Below, piece by piece: positions 40,759 through 49,473 of a stretch of 64,000 bases of DNA. Source of the stretch: an uncultured Muribaculaceae bacterium (lineage in GTDB: Bacteria; Bacteroidota; Bacteroidia; Bacteroidales; Muribaculaceae); assembly GCA_910577585.1 (NCBI GenBank), contig CAJTNN010000014.1:1-64000 (forward strand), in the 5' to 3' direction. How positions within the stretch are numbered: the first letter of the stretch is position 1; each line of letters opens with the position of its first letter. The notes under the pieces are model-generated. The model was not told where the DNA came from and searched no databases. It was given only the letters and a program-made list of their open reading frames with translations. Made by a program: the position numbers and the translations under genes.

Positions 40759-41672
40759 ACGCAGCCGACACCATCCAGCAATCATTGACCCCCGGCCAGA
40801 GGTGGCGCTACCGACTGATGCGCGGTGCGCTCGGCACTGTGGCCCGCTTGCCGCTCGGACTGCTTTACGGACTGAGCGACTTCGCCGCATTCATGCTCTA
40901 TCGAGTGGTGAAGTATCGGCGTGGAATGGTGGCCGATAACCTGCGCCGCGCTTTCCCCGAGGCATCGGCAGGGCAGAGAGCCGCCTGGGAGCGTGAGTTT
41001 TACTCACATCTGTGCGATGTGTTTGTAGAGGCAGCCAAGCTGGCTCATGTATCGGACCGGGAGATGGCCCGACGCGTCACAGTCGAAGGGATGGAGCTCA
41101 TCAACGCCCCCTTGCGCGACAGCCGCCCTGTGATACTCCTGCTCGGGCACTACGGCAACTGGGAGTGGGTCACCGCCATGGCCCGCCATATCGAGCCAGG
41201 GGCGGTGATGTGCGAGGTGTATCATCCGCTTAGCGACAAGGTGTTTGACCGCCTGATGCTCGACCTGCGCAGCCGCTTCGGCACCCTCAACATCCCGATG
41301 GCCCGCACCGTGCGCTATCTGCTCGGCCTCAAGCGTGAGGGACAAAACTTCATCTGCGGCTTCATCGCAGACCAGCGCCCCTTCACCCCCGAACTCAAGC
41401 ACTGGACAGACTTCATGGGTATCGACACACCCTATGTCAACGGCGGCGAAGTCATCGGCCGCAAAGTGGGTGCCGACTTCATCTATGTCGATGTCGAGCC
41501 CCGGCGCCGCGGCTATTACCACCTCACCCTCCGCCCAATCCTCCCCTCCGCCGGGCTGCAGGGCGAAGAGAATCCCTTCACCGTAGAATACCTGCGCATG
41601 CTCGAACGCACCATCCGTCGCAATCCCCCATACTGGCTCTGGAGCCACAACCGCTGGAAGCGCAGCCGCTGA
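40716..41672 (+). CDS. LpxL/HtrB-family lipid A acyltransferase
   Basis: A 318-residue protein with an N-terminal hydrophobic helix (LGTVARLPLGLLYGLSDFAA), RRGMVADNLRRAFPE, the catalytic H-x4-E motif in LLLGHYGNWEW, and ADQRPFTPELKHWTDFMG followed by NPPYWLWSHNRWK at the C-terminus. It would add a secondary acyl chain to lipid A at the inner membrane. The ATG at 40716 lies 43 bases inside the Stealth gene; a GTG at 40755 gives a tidy GTGA overlap and 305 residues and may be the real start. Confidence 0.88.
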   Translation: MDNAQTSTQTRRGVNAADTIQQSLTPGQRWRYRLMRGALGTVARLPLGLLYGLSDFAAFMLYRVVKYRRGMVADNLRRAFPEASAGQRAAWEREFYSHLCDVFVEAAKLAHVSDREMARRVTVEGMELINAPLRDSRPVILLLGHYGNWEWVTAMARHIEPGAVMCEVYHPLSDKVFDRLMLDLRSRFGTLNIPMARTVRYLLGLKREGQNFICGFIADQRPFTPELKHWTDFMGIDTPYVNGGEVIGRKVGADFIYVDVEPRRRGYYHLTLRPILPSAGLQGEENPFTVEYLRMLERTIRRNPPYWLWSHNRWKRSR

Positions 41673-41731
41673 GGCAGCCTGCATAGCAGAGCATACGCAC
41701 TATATCCGCCGGAAATTCAACAAAATACATA

Positions 41732-41775
41732 GCGGTCTGCGACGTCTTTCTGAAGATGATAACGCCGCAGACCGC
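41732..41775. terminator. Terminator between the acyltransferase and phosphatase genes
   Basis: GCGGTCTGCG (41732-41741) pairs with CGCAGACCGC (41766-41775), between convergent genes ending at 41,672 and 41,857. A T-rich stretch (TTACTTTATT) follows on the plus strand. Confidence 0.65.
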
Positions 41776-41856
41776 CTGCTTACTTTATTAACCTATTTAT
41801 GCTCGTTTATGGTTGCATTAGGAGAGATACTGATGTAGAATTCGGCGACTTCGCAA

Positions 41857-43821
41857 TCAAAGCGCCACTTTGCGCGCCTTGCCACCCTCGACCACGATGT
41901 AGATTCCGGCCGGTGCATTGTCGAGAGTGTAAGATGTGGGGAGGCCCTGGAGGTCGTAGAGCACGGCAGGAGTGTTGGCTGCCTCCTCCACTTCAGCCAC
42001 ACCCGAGAGAGGGCCGGCGAGTTTGGCCTTCAGCATATCAATCTGGTTATCCGACAGATATCCATTTGACACGAAGTGGTTGCGCATTGCCGACTGGAGA
42101 TCGGCCACAGAATGGATATCCTCTACGCCAAGGAGCTTCTGGAAGCCATACTGCAGCAGATGATAGTCGCGGAACTCCTGTATGCCCATGCGGTTGGTGA
42201 GCTGATAGTCAGTGGCAATCTGGTCCCAGGTGGCTCCGCAGAGCGCGGCAAGCACTCCTGAGAAAGCACCTGTGCGGTCGGTGCCGATGCGGCAGTGAAT
42301 CTCGAATGGGCCGGGGTTTCGGTCATCAATGATGAATTCCACAATCTCCTTCACCCAATTGCCGAATGTGGCAGATTCAGGGGTGTAGTAGACCACATTG
42401 TAGGTGGGCACAGATGAGGTGGCACCCACATAGAGCACTCTGCCATTGTCGATGATATCCTGATAATAGGCCGGTATAGCCTCCTGATAGGGTGTGCCGG
42501 CGATGTTGAACGACTGGAGATTCCGCTCCTCATTCTCCGACAGGCAGATATCGCATGTGATGCCATGCTCCGCTGCTAACTCGGCCACATACTTCATGCG
42601 GTAAGGCTCGGTGGGATTAGATAATTTGGTGATTTTGTAGGGGTGGTAGGAGCGGTAGAGGTTCATAGTGCCCGGCACGCGGCGGAAGTTGGAGATTTCC
42701 TCCTGTCCGGCCTCAGTGGTGAGGTCGAAATCGCTTACACTTTTCAGCACATTGGCAGTGCGGCTGTTCTCCTTGATAAGGTCGAAATCATCAGCTGCGA
42801 AGACGATGATATTATTATTGTCGCCATTTAGGAAGATATAGCCCTCGGGGATGAATGATTTGCCGGTGCCACCGAGATAGTTCGAGCTGTTGGACACGAA
42901 CTTGAACTCCGGTTGGCCGCTATTGCCCGGCACATTCACATCGGCAGTGGGGAGAGTGACATACCAGATGTCGCGCTCCTCATCATGCTTCATGGCATAA
43001 CGCGGGTCAGAGCCCCAGCCATTGAATGAGCCTCGCACCTCCATGCGGTTGATACCTGACTGGCGCCACAGGCGGTTGTCCATGATGAAAGTGATGGTCT
43101 TGGCCTCAGTATCCTCGGCAAAGCAGCGGGCGCAATCCTCGGGCTCAGGGTCGATGCCGGCATCAATTGAGGGTGAGCCCCATTTGGTCTCGTTGATGCT
43201 GACGCCATTGGTGAGGAAGTCATAGGTGATGTCGGCGGCCAGGCAGGTAGCGCTCACAGCGATGTCGTGGGTCAGCACACCCAGGTCAGACTCGGAGTTG
43301 ACGCTGCCGTAGTGTATGCAGAAAGTCTTGTCGGTGCCGGAGAAGGTGAGCGAGGCGGTGGCTTTATGTCCTGAGGCGGGGGTCATTGTCACATTGCCGT
43401 CGGCAGTGTAGGCGCGGAAGCCCCCCGATGACACCGCCTTGCTGTCGACAGCCGCATCAGCGTCAGATACGACCACGCGGAGCCAGCTCTCCTTACTCTT
43501 CTTGCTTGAGAAGGATACATTTTTGGGGCTATCGAAGAGCATATCGCCGGTGGCCTCGCCATCGACCGGAGCGATGTTCCAATAAATGTAGCCACTGTTG
43601 ACACTTGCCGGGATATCCTTGATGCCGGCGAAGACTGCGGTCGTGTTGCCATTCGCGTCAGTGAACGAATCGAGATGAGTGAAGACCACTTCTGGATCTT
43701 CGTTCAGAGACTGGTCGCCTACATTATAGTAGAAGCGGTAGCCGTCGGGCGTGGCCCCCATGGCCGAGATGGCCATTGTGGCGCCGAATGCCAGTGTGGA
43801 TAGACGTTTTCTCATTTCCAT
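41857..43821 (-). CDS. Secreted tyrosine phosphatase with T9SS sorting domain
   Basis: From the ATG at 43821 (MEMRKRLSTLAFGATMAISA) the protein has 654 residues and a signal peptide. An N-terminal beta-rich region (about 25-330) includes a possible SusE/F- or CBM-like unit (VRGSFNGWGSDPRYAM-type motif). Residues about 340-600 are a Y_phosphatase3-type domain with the P-loop HCRIGTDRTGAFSG (CX5R). The C-terminus (LYDLQGLPTSYTLDNAP, then AGIYIVVEGGKARKVAL) is a T9SS type A sorting domain. It should act outside the cell on phosphotyrosine proteins or phosphorylated lipids; the P-loop has Thr where many relatives carry Lys. Confidence 0.85.
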   Translation of the reverse strand: MEMRKRLSTLAFGATMAISAMGATPDGYRFYYNVGDQSLNEDPEVVFTHLDSFTDANGNTTAVFAGIKDIPASVNSGYIYWNIAPVDGEATGDMLFDSPKNVSFSSKKSKESWLRVVVSDADAAVDSKAVSSGGFRAYTADGNVTMTPASGHKATASLTFSGTDKTFCIHYGSVNSESDLGVLTHDIAVSATCLAADITYDFLTNGVSINETKWGSPSIDAGIDPEPEDCARCFAEDTEAKTITFIMDNRLWRQSGINRMEVRGSFNGWGSDPRYAMKHDEERDIWYVTLPTADVNVPGNSGQPEFKFVSNSSNYLGGTGKSFIPEGYIFLNGDNNNIIVFAADDFDLIKENSRTANVLKSVSDFDLTTEAGQEEISNFRRVPGTMNLYRSYHPYKITKLSNPTEPYRMKYVAELAAEHGITCDICLSENEERNLQSFNIAGTPYQEAIPAYYQDIIDNGRVLYVGATSSVPTYNVVYYTPESATFGNWVKEIVEFIIDDRNPGPFEIHCRIGTDRTGAFSGVLAALCGATWDQIATDYQLTNRMGIQEFRDYHLLQYGFQKLLGVEDIHSVADLQSAMRNHFVSNGYLSDNQIDMLKAKLAGPLSGVAEVEEAANTPAVLYDLQGLPTSYTLDNAPAGIYIVVEGGKARKVAL

Positions 43822-43883
43822 GATTGGATTTTTTAGGTTTTTCAGTCGAAGTTCATACAACTTTGTCGGAAGATTCCGATGCC

Positions 43884-43892
43884 GCAAAGTTA
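43884..43892 (-). promoter_or_regulatory. -7 box of the secreted phosphatase gene
   Basis: TAACTTTGC on the minus strand exactly matches TAnnTTTG, 62 bases before the ATG at 43,821. The -33 box is weak (TTGC). No gene is seen in the rest of 43,822-44,083. Confidence 0.45.
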
Positions 43893-44083
43893 TATGCGCC
43901 GACTGCGTGCCGCAATAGCAAGTAGAGTGTGAGAGTAGATTTTAGAAATCTGTAAAATGCACGTATATAGATAGATGGCTTTCTGCTCTGCGCCCAAATA
44001 AGTAGATTCAGATTTCAATAGATTAGAGTGTGATTTGGCCTATGCGACCCTTTTTTACGCCTATCTGATGGGGCATGGTGCCT

Positions 44084-45706
44084 TCAGGGCATCGGATTGT
44101 CGAGCCATAGGTCGAGAGCCGCCGGGTCGGTCATGGCGGCGCGCAGAGTAGACTTATAGTTATACACCGTCTGAGGCGAATAATGCAGCAGTTCGGCTAT
44201 CCGGGAACTTCGGCGCACGCCGATTTTCATCAATGCCAGTACACGCAATTCGGAGGTGAGGCTTGCCGACTTTGGGTTGACCCGGCACTCCTCGCGGACC
44301 AGAGAGTTGTAGGCCTCAATGAAATCGGGGTACAGGCGCAGAAATATGGTGTCGAAACGGGTGTAAAGTTCCTTGAGTTCCTGCTCTTCGGCCGCTTCGG
44401 CCTCGAGAAGGCGTCGCGCCTTTGCCGGTTGCGACGATGTCAGGAATTTCAGCAGATTGCCACGCAGCGAGGCCATGCGGCTGATGTAGCCGCTATGTGC
44501 GTCAAAGACCTCGGTGATGTAGCGCACTCTCTCTCGGTTGGCCTCGGCCAGCCGGTGGTTGGTGGCCTCGAGTTGCAGGTTAGAATCATTGAGCTGTCGG
44601 TTAGAGAGTTTAAGCGACTCATTCACCTCATGGATGGTGCGGTTTCTTTTCGAAAGACTTCTGAGAGAAAAGCTCAAGGCCACGGCCAGAGCCACGGCCA
44701 CACCCAGCAGTGCATATAGCCAGGCAATGCGCTGGCGGTCGGCCTCGGCGTAGCTGGCATCGATGAGGGGTATGAGCTCGAGCACCTCGGTGGTGCGCGA
44801 CTTGGCATTGCAAAGCCGGGCATCCTCGAGGGCACGGCGAATGTAGGAATACGCACGGCTCGACTCGCCGCGCTCGTCAAGCAGCTGCGCGAGCGACGGC
44901 AGCGCCGAATAGTCGCGCAGACCATCGTTCAGGTCAGCCAGCGCCGCCTCGGCCAGTGCCTCAATCTCATCATCCCTCTGATTAAGCATATGGAAAGCAG
45001 CCGCGCGCTTATTGAGCACTCTTGATCGGCCTGAGGCAGAGAGCGAATCGGGGAGGTCAAGATACTTCAGCGCCTCATCAGCGTTGCCGGCCAGAATGAG
45101 CCGGGAGGCCATGAGATAGTTGTAATCGCGGTCAGACTTCGAAGTGACCTGCAGAGCCGAATCGGTGTAGGCGCGCTGCAGCCGGTCGTAGATAATGATG
45201 TTAGATTTAATGGCATCGGTCTTCGAGAGCCGTTCATAGATGGTACGGTAGAGGGTGAAGAGATATTTCTTCTGGAAGTCGGGGATGTCGGTGCGCGGGA
45301 TAGTGTCGAGAATATGCAGTGCCTCGCTGTAATCGCCTGCCAGCGAATAGCTCTCGGCCAGATTCATCGACGCCGAGCGAATGCGCGCATGATTGCCGGT
45401 GGCCTCGGCTGCCTCCAGGCGGCGTTCGGCTACCCAGCGGGCAGAATCGCCCGAATAGGAGCGGTAGAGGCTATAAAGAGTGCGGTATACATTGTAGCGG
45501 TCAGAATCGGTGGCGGCATTATGGAGGTTGGTTATCGAACGCGCGATGCGCCGGCGTCGGTCAGCCGATGCCTCAGCCTCATCCCTTACGGCCACGTCAA
45601 GCTGCCGCAGCAGCGAGTCAGTGCGGTGGGTCAGTCTCTTTGCCTCAGCCCCAAAAGAGAGGGCCAGAGCCATAACAGATGCAAAAATAAGAATACAGCG
45701 CTTCAT
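44084..45706 (-). CDS. DUF6377-type TPR sensor-regulator
   Basis: From the ATG at 45706 (MKRCILIFASVMALALSFGA) the protein has 540 residues. A signal peptide is followed by periplasmic helical TPR-like repeats (about 25-320), one membrane helix (AWLYALLGVAVALAVALSFS), a coiled coil (about 360-400) and a cytoplasmic C-terminal helix-turn-helix (LRVLALMKIGVRRSSRIAEL, LHYSPQTVYNYKSTLR). This is the layout of Bacteroidetes DUF6377 proteins, which appear to couple periplasmic sensing directly to DNA binding. The ligand and regulon are unknown. The -7 box lies four bases before the ATG. Confidence 0.82.
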   Translation of the reverse strand: MKRCILIFASVMALALSFGAEAKRLTHRTDSLLRQLDVAVRDEAEASADRRRRIARSITNLHNAATDSDRYNVYRTLYSLYRSYSGDSARWVAERRLEAAEATGNHARIRSASMNLAESYSLAGDYSEALHILDTIPRTDIPDFQKKYLFTLYRTIYERLSKTDAIKSNIIIYDRLQRAYTDSALQVTSKSDRDYNYLMASRLILAGNADEALKYLDLPDSLSASGRSRVLNKRAAAFHMLNQRDDEIEALAEAALADLNDGLRDYSALPSLAQLLDERGESSRAYSYIRRALEDARLCNAKSRTTEVLELIPLIDASYAEADRQRIAWLYALLGVAVALAVALSFSLRSLSKRNRTIHEVNESLKLSNRQLNDSNLQLEATNHRLAEANRERVRYITEVFDAHSGYISRMASLRGNLLKFLTSSQPAKARRLLEAEAAEEQELKELYTRFDTIFLRLYPDFIEAYNSLVREECRVNPKSASLTSELRVLALMKIGVRRSSRIAELLHYSPQTVYNYKSTLRAAMTDPAALDLWLDNPMP

Positions 45707-45709
45707 GTC

Positions 45710-45718
45710 GCAAAGATA
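45710..45718 (-). promoter_or_regulatory. -7 box directly before the DUF6377 gene
   Basis: TATCTTTGC on the minus strand matches TAnnTTTG exactly. It ends three bases upstream of the ATG at 45,706, which implies a leaderless transcript. Confidence 0.45.
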
Positions 45719-45839
45719 ACTCAATATTTGTTAAGTCTCTCACGAAAATCACTGAAACTTGTATTGCGCCGAAAATTAGTTGAAGGAGGATTGTTGGGTG
45801 GGGGAGAACTTTGGGGCGGGCGCGGGCGTTTTGTGAGGT

Positions 45840-47801
45840 ATGGGAACTCAGACTTCACATAGCGGAGCGTCGGGGCTGCACCGGCTCACGGCGATGGGGT
45901 TGCTGGTGACGATGGGGATCGTCTTCGGCGACATCGGCACGTCGCCCCTCTACGTGATGAAGGCCATCACCGGAGCCAATCCGCACTTCGATGCCGACTA
46001 CATACTCGGTGCGATTTCATGTGTGATATGGACCCTTACCCTCCAGACCACTGTGAAATATGTGCTCATCGCCCTGCGGGCCGACAACCGTGGCGAGGGG
46101 GGTATTTTGGCGCTATTCTCGCTGCTGCGCAGTCGTGGCGCCCGCTGGCTATATGTGGTGGCCGCCATAGGGGGCGCCACCTTGATAGCCGATGGTGTCA
46201 TCACACCTGCAGTCACCGTCACCTCCGCCATCGAGGGCCTCACGGTAATAGACCCCGGCCTGCCGATAGTGGCCATCGTAATACTCATAATATCAGGCAT
46301 ATTCCTGATGCAGCGAGCCGGCACCGGCAAAATCGGGCGCTTCTTCGGCCCCTATATGCTGGTATGGTTTTTGATGCTCGGCGTGATGGGCACGCTTGCA
46401 ATACATCTCTATCCGGCAGTGCTCAAGGCCTTCAACCCATGGTACGCGGTGAAGGTGCTGGTGGATTATCCCGGTTGGTTTCTTGTGCTCGGCGCTGTCT
46501 TTCTATGCACCACCGGCGCCGAAGCCCTCTACTCCGACCTCGGGCATTGTGGCCGGCAAAATATCGCCGTCAGCTGGATATTCGTCAAGATAATGCTCAT
46601 CCTCAACTATCTCGGTCAGGGAGCCTGGATTATCAGTCAGGGTGAGGGGGCGCTGGCCCGCAATCCATTCTACGGCATAATGCCCGGATGGTTTATCCTG
46701 CCCGGCGTCATCATGTCGGCCCTGGCCGCCATCATAGCCAGCCAGGCCTTGCTGAGCGGCTCCTTCACCATCTTCAACGAAGCGATGGGTCTCGGCTTCT
46801 GGCCCCGCATGAGTGTCAGACACACCTCCGAGCACCGCGGTCAGCTCTATGTGCCCGCCGTCAACTGGGCCCTTTATGCCGGATGCCTTGTGACGGTGCT
46901 GCTCTTCCGCACATCATCGCATATGGAGGCCGCCTACGGCCTTGCCATCACCATCACGATGCTCATGACCACCATACTGCTCGCAATATACCTGCACGTC
47001 AAAGGTGCGCCGAAATGGGTGGTGGCCATATTCCTGATTATCTACGGTGCGCTCGAGGGATGCTTCTTTGTGGCCAATATGTTTAAGTTCGCCCATGGCG
47101 GATGGTTTACGATACTCATAGCCGGAGTGGTATGCTTCGTGATGATAGGCTGGCGCAAGGGGGTGGGACTGCGCCGGAGCATGATAGAATTCCGCAGCCT
47201 CGACGATGTCACCGACATCATCACCGACCTCAAGGCCGACCGCGAGATACCGAAATTCACCTCCAACCTCGTCTATCTCTCCGACGCCACAGAGCCCCGC
47301 CAGGTAGAGAGCAAGATAATATACTCAATCATCAACAAGCTGCCCAAACGCGCCGACCACTACTGGATGGTGCATGTGGTCACCACCGACTCGCCCGACA
47401 CGCTCGAATATGATGTCGATGAGGTGATACCCGGCACACTCTATGATGTGCGGATGCGGCTCGGATTTCGCGTCGATCCCAAAGTGACTGTCTATCTGCG
47501 CCAGATAGTCGAAGACCTTGTGGCCCGCGGCCATCTGAGCCTGACGAGCGGCTATCCCTCGCTTGCCAGCCGCGGCATACCCGGCGACTTCCACTTCATC
47601 GTCATCCACCGCGTCTTCTCACCCTCCAGCAACTGCCCGCCCGCCACCACCCGGCTTATGAACCTGCACCGGGTGCTGAGTCATCTCGGAGTCAGCGACG
47701 AACGTGCCTACGGACTCGACACCAGTGTGGTCACCTCCGAGACAGTCCCCCTGATTATCAATACCTCACCAGGCCGGCGCATCACCCCCGCCGCCGATTA
47801 A
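45840..47801 (+). CDS. kup: Kup/HAK/KT-family potassium uptake protein
   Basis: A 653-residue protein with 12 membrane helices and the family opening GIVFGDIGTSPLYVMKAI (about residues 28-45), GGILALFSLLRSRGARWLYV, LIADGVITPAVTVTSAIEGL and a hydrophilic C-terminal domain of about 190 residues. It imports K+ probably with protons. The length is normal for bacterial Kup. It stands alone between the DUF6377 regulator (divergent) and the MATE gene. Confidence 0.93.
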   Translation: MGTQTSHSGASGLHRLTAMGLLVTMGIVFGDIGTSPLYVMKAITGANPHFDADYILGAISCVIWTLTLQTTVKYVLIALRADNRGEGGILALFSLLRSRGARWLYVVAAIGGATLIADGVITPAVTVTSAIEGLTVIDPGLPIVAIVILIISGIFLMQRAGTGKIGRFFGPYMLVWFLMLGVMGTLAIHLYPAVLKAFNPWYAVKVLVDYPGWFLVLGAVFLCTTGAEALYSDLGHCGRQNIAVSWIFVKIMLILNYLGQGAWIISQGEGALARNPFYGIMPGWFILPGVIMSALAAIIASQALLSGSFTIFNEAMGLGFWPRMSVRHTSEHRGQLYVPAVNWALYAGCLVTVLLFRTSSHMEAAYGLAITITMLMTTILLAIYLHVKGAPKWVVAIFLIIYGALEGCFFVANMFKFAHGGWFTILIAGVVCFVMIGWRKGVGLRRSMIEFRSLDDVTDIITDLKADREIPKFTSNLVYLSDATEPRQVESKIIYSIINKLPKRADHYWMVHVVTTDSPDTLEYDVDEVIPGTLYDVRMRLGFRVDPKVTVYLRQIVEDLVARGHLSLTSGYPSLASRGIPGDFHFIVIHRVFSPSSNCPPATTRLMNLHRVLSHLGVSDERAYGLDTSVVTSETVPLIINTSPGRRITPAAD

Positions 47802-47836
47802 TATCAGTATGGATTTGGGGTTAATATGGGTATGGA

Positions 47837-47868
47837 TTTGGTGGAATGATTATAAATTCCGAACTTTG
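47837..47868 (+). promoter_or_regulatory. Promoter of the MATE gene
   Basis: TTTG (47837-47840), 20 bases, then GAACTTTG (47861-47868), one mismatch from TAnnTTTG at its first base. Transcription would start at about 47,873, the first base of the palindrome that follows. Confidence 0.5.
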
Positions 47869-47872
47869 CATA

Positions 47873-47914
47873 GAAGTTGTTTAAACTTTTTACGAAAAAA
47901 GTTTAAACAACTTC
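47873..47914. repeat. 42-bp palindrome upstream of the MATE gene
   Basis: GAAGTTGTTTAAACTTTTT (47873-47891) and its exact complement (47896-47914) around a four-base loop. It shares its outer 14 bases with the palindrome at 37,641 and its whole arms with the ends of the 191-bp element at 54,053. Confidence 0.85.
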
Positions 47915-47975
47915 AAAGAATAGCTTCGGAGCGGATTGCCGGCCGAAGTCAAATCATTCCATTCCATCACAGACT

Positions 47976-49406
47976 ATGCTTTTACGAGGAATAGCGCGAG
48001 GGTGGGCGGCTGTCAGGCCGCGCGCCTCCTATAAGGCTGAGTATAAGAATCTGATACGCCTCGGCCTCCCCGTGATGATCACGCAACTGGGCATGATTGT
48101 CGTGTCGTTTGCCGACACGATGATGGTGGCCCGCTGCGGCACGTCGGAACTCGCCGCGGCAGCCTTTGTCAACTCCATATTCATGGTGACGATAGTGATG
48201 CAATTCGGTTTCTCGGCCGGACTGACCCCGCTCGTAGGCAGCCTCTACAGCCGTGGCGACAGCGCCGGTGTCGGAGCGATGCTCAAGGCCGGATTCGTGA
48301 CCAATCTGATGGTGTCGGCCGCTTTCACCACGATACTTGGCGGCGTCTACTTCTTTGTAGACAAGATGGGGCAGTCGCCCGACCTTATGCCGCTCGTGCG
48401 CCCCTACTATCTCGTGATGCTCTGCACCCTTATGCCGATGGCCATCTTCAATGCCTTCCAGCAGACCTCCAACGGCTGCACCGATACCGCCACCCCCATG
48501 TGGCTCATCATCATCTCCAACGCCCTGAACATATTCGGCAACTGGGTGCTGATAGGGGGACATCTCGGTATGCCGGCCCTCGGACTTACCGGCGCCGGCG
48601 TGAGCACACTTGTGGCGCGCCTTGTGGCCATGTCGGGCATACTGCTGATATACGCCTTCAGCCGCAAACGCCGCCCCTATGTGAATGGCTGGCACCAGGC
48701 CCGCGGCGAAGAGCATCGCGAGCGCTGCCGCACAGTGTGGCGCACCTCATATCCGGTCATGATACAGAGCGGCATCGAGTGTCTGCTCTGGAGCTTCGGC
48801 GGCATAGTGAGCGGATGGTTTGGCAAGATTCAACTCGCTTCATATCAGGTGGTCAACACCATCGCCCAACTCGGCTTCATGGTCTATATGGGCTTCGGAG
48901 TCGCCACATCAATCAGAGTGGCCAACTTCACCGGCCTCGCCGACTTCGGCAATGTGCGCCGCATCACCACCGCCGGGCTGCACCTCACGCTGATTCTGGC
49001 CACACTGGCCTCAATCGGTTTTGCGCTCTTCTTCCATCCGCTCGTGGCCCTCTTCACCCCCGATGTGCTTGTGCAGGCAGCCACGGTGCCGCTGCTGCTC
49101 CCCCTGATACTCTATCAGTATGGCGATGCCGTGCAGCTCACCTACGCCAATGCCCTGCGCGGCACCGCCCGCGTCAAGCCCCTGCTATGGGTGGCCGTGT
49201 TATCATATCTGGTAGTAGGGTGTCCGGTGGTGCTGCTGATGGCCTGCGGCTTCGACCTTCACAACATCGGAGTCTACTACAGTTTCTCGGTGGCGCTCAT
49301 GCTGGCCGCCACCCTGCTCATTATCTTCTTCAGGCGCGCAGTAGAGAGCCTGGAGAGGGAAAATGAGAAAAAAACCGATGATATTGTGACTAAATTCCAT
49401 AATTAA
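47976..49406 (+). CDS. MATE-family multidrug efflux transporter
   Basis: A 476-residue protein with 12 membrane helices in two similar halves. MATE marks are LGLPVMITQLGMIVVSFADT (helix 1, about 22-41), FQQTSNGCTDTATPMW and the helix 7 region GIECLLWSFGGIVSGWFGKI. It expels cationic drugs or metabolites using Na+ or H+. A promoter followed by a palindrome sits upstream; parA follows 67 bases downstream in the same direction but with its own spacer. Confidence 0.9.
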   Translation: MLLRGIARGWAAVRPRASYKAEYKNLIRLGLPVMITQLGMIVVSFADTMMVARCGTSELAAAAFVNSIFMVTIVMQFGFSAGLTPLVGSLYSRGDSAGVGAMLKAGFVTNLMVSAAFTTILGGVYFFVDKMGQSPDLMPLVRPYYLVMLCTLMPMAIFNAFQQTSNGCTDTATPMWLIIISNALNIFGNWVLIGGHLGMPALGLTGAGVSTLVARLVAMSGILLIYAFSRKRRPYVNGWHQARGEEHRERCRTVWRTSYPVMIQSGIECLLWSFGGIVSGWFGKIQLASYQVVNTIAQLGFMVYMGFGVATSIRVANFTGLADFGNVRRITTAGLHLTLILATLASIGFALFFHPLVALFTPDVLVQAATVPLLLPLILYQYGDAVQLTYANALRGTARVKPLLWVAVLSYLVVGCPVVLLMACGFDLHNIGVYYSFSVALMLAATLLIIFFRRAVESLERENEKKTDDIVTKFHN

Positions 49407-49473
49407 GGTGGATTTTAAGAGATTTTAAGGAATCTCAGTTTGATAAGTCACCGAATCTTTGTTAATTTGCAGT

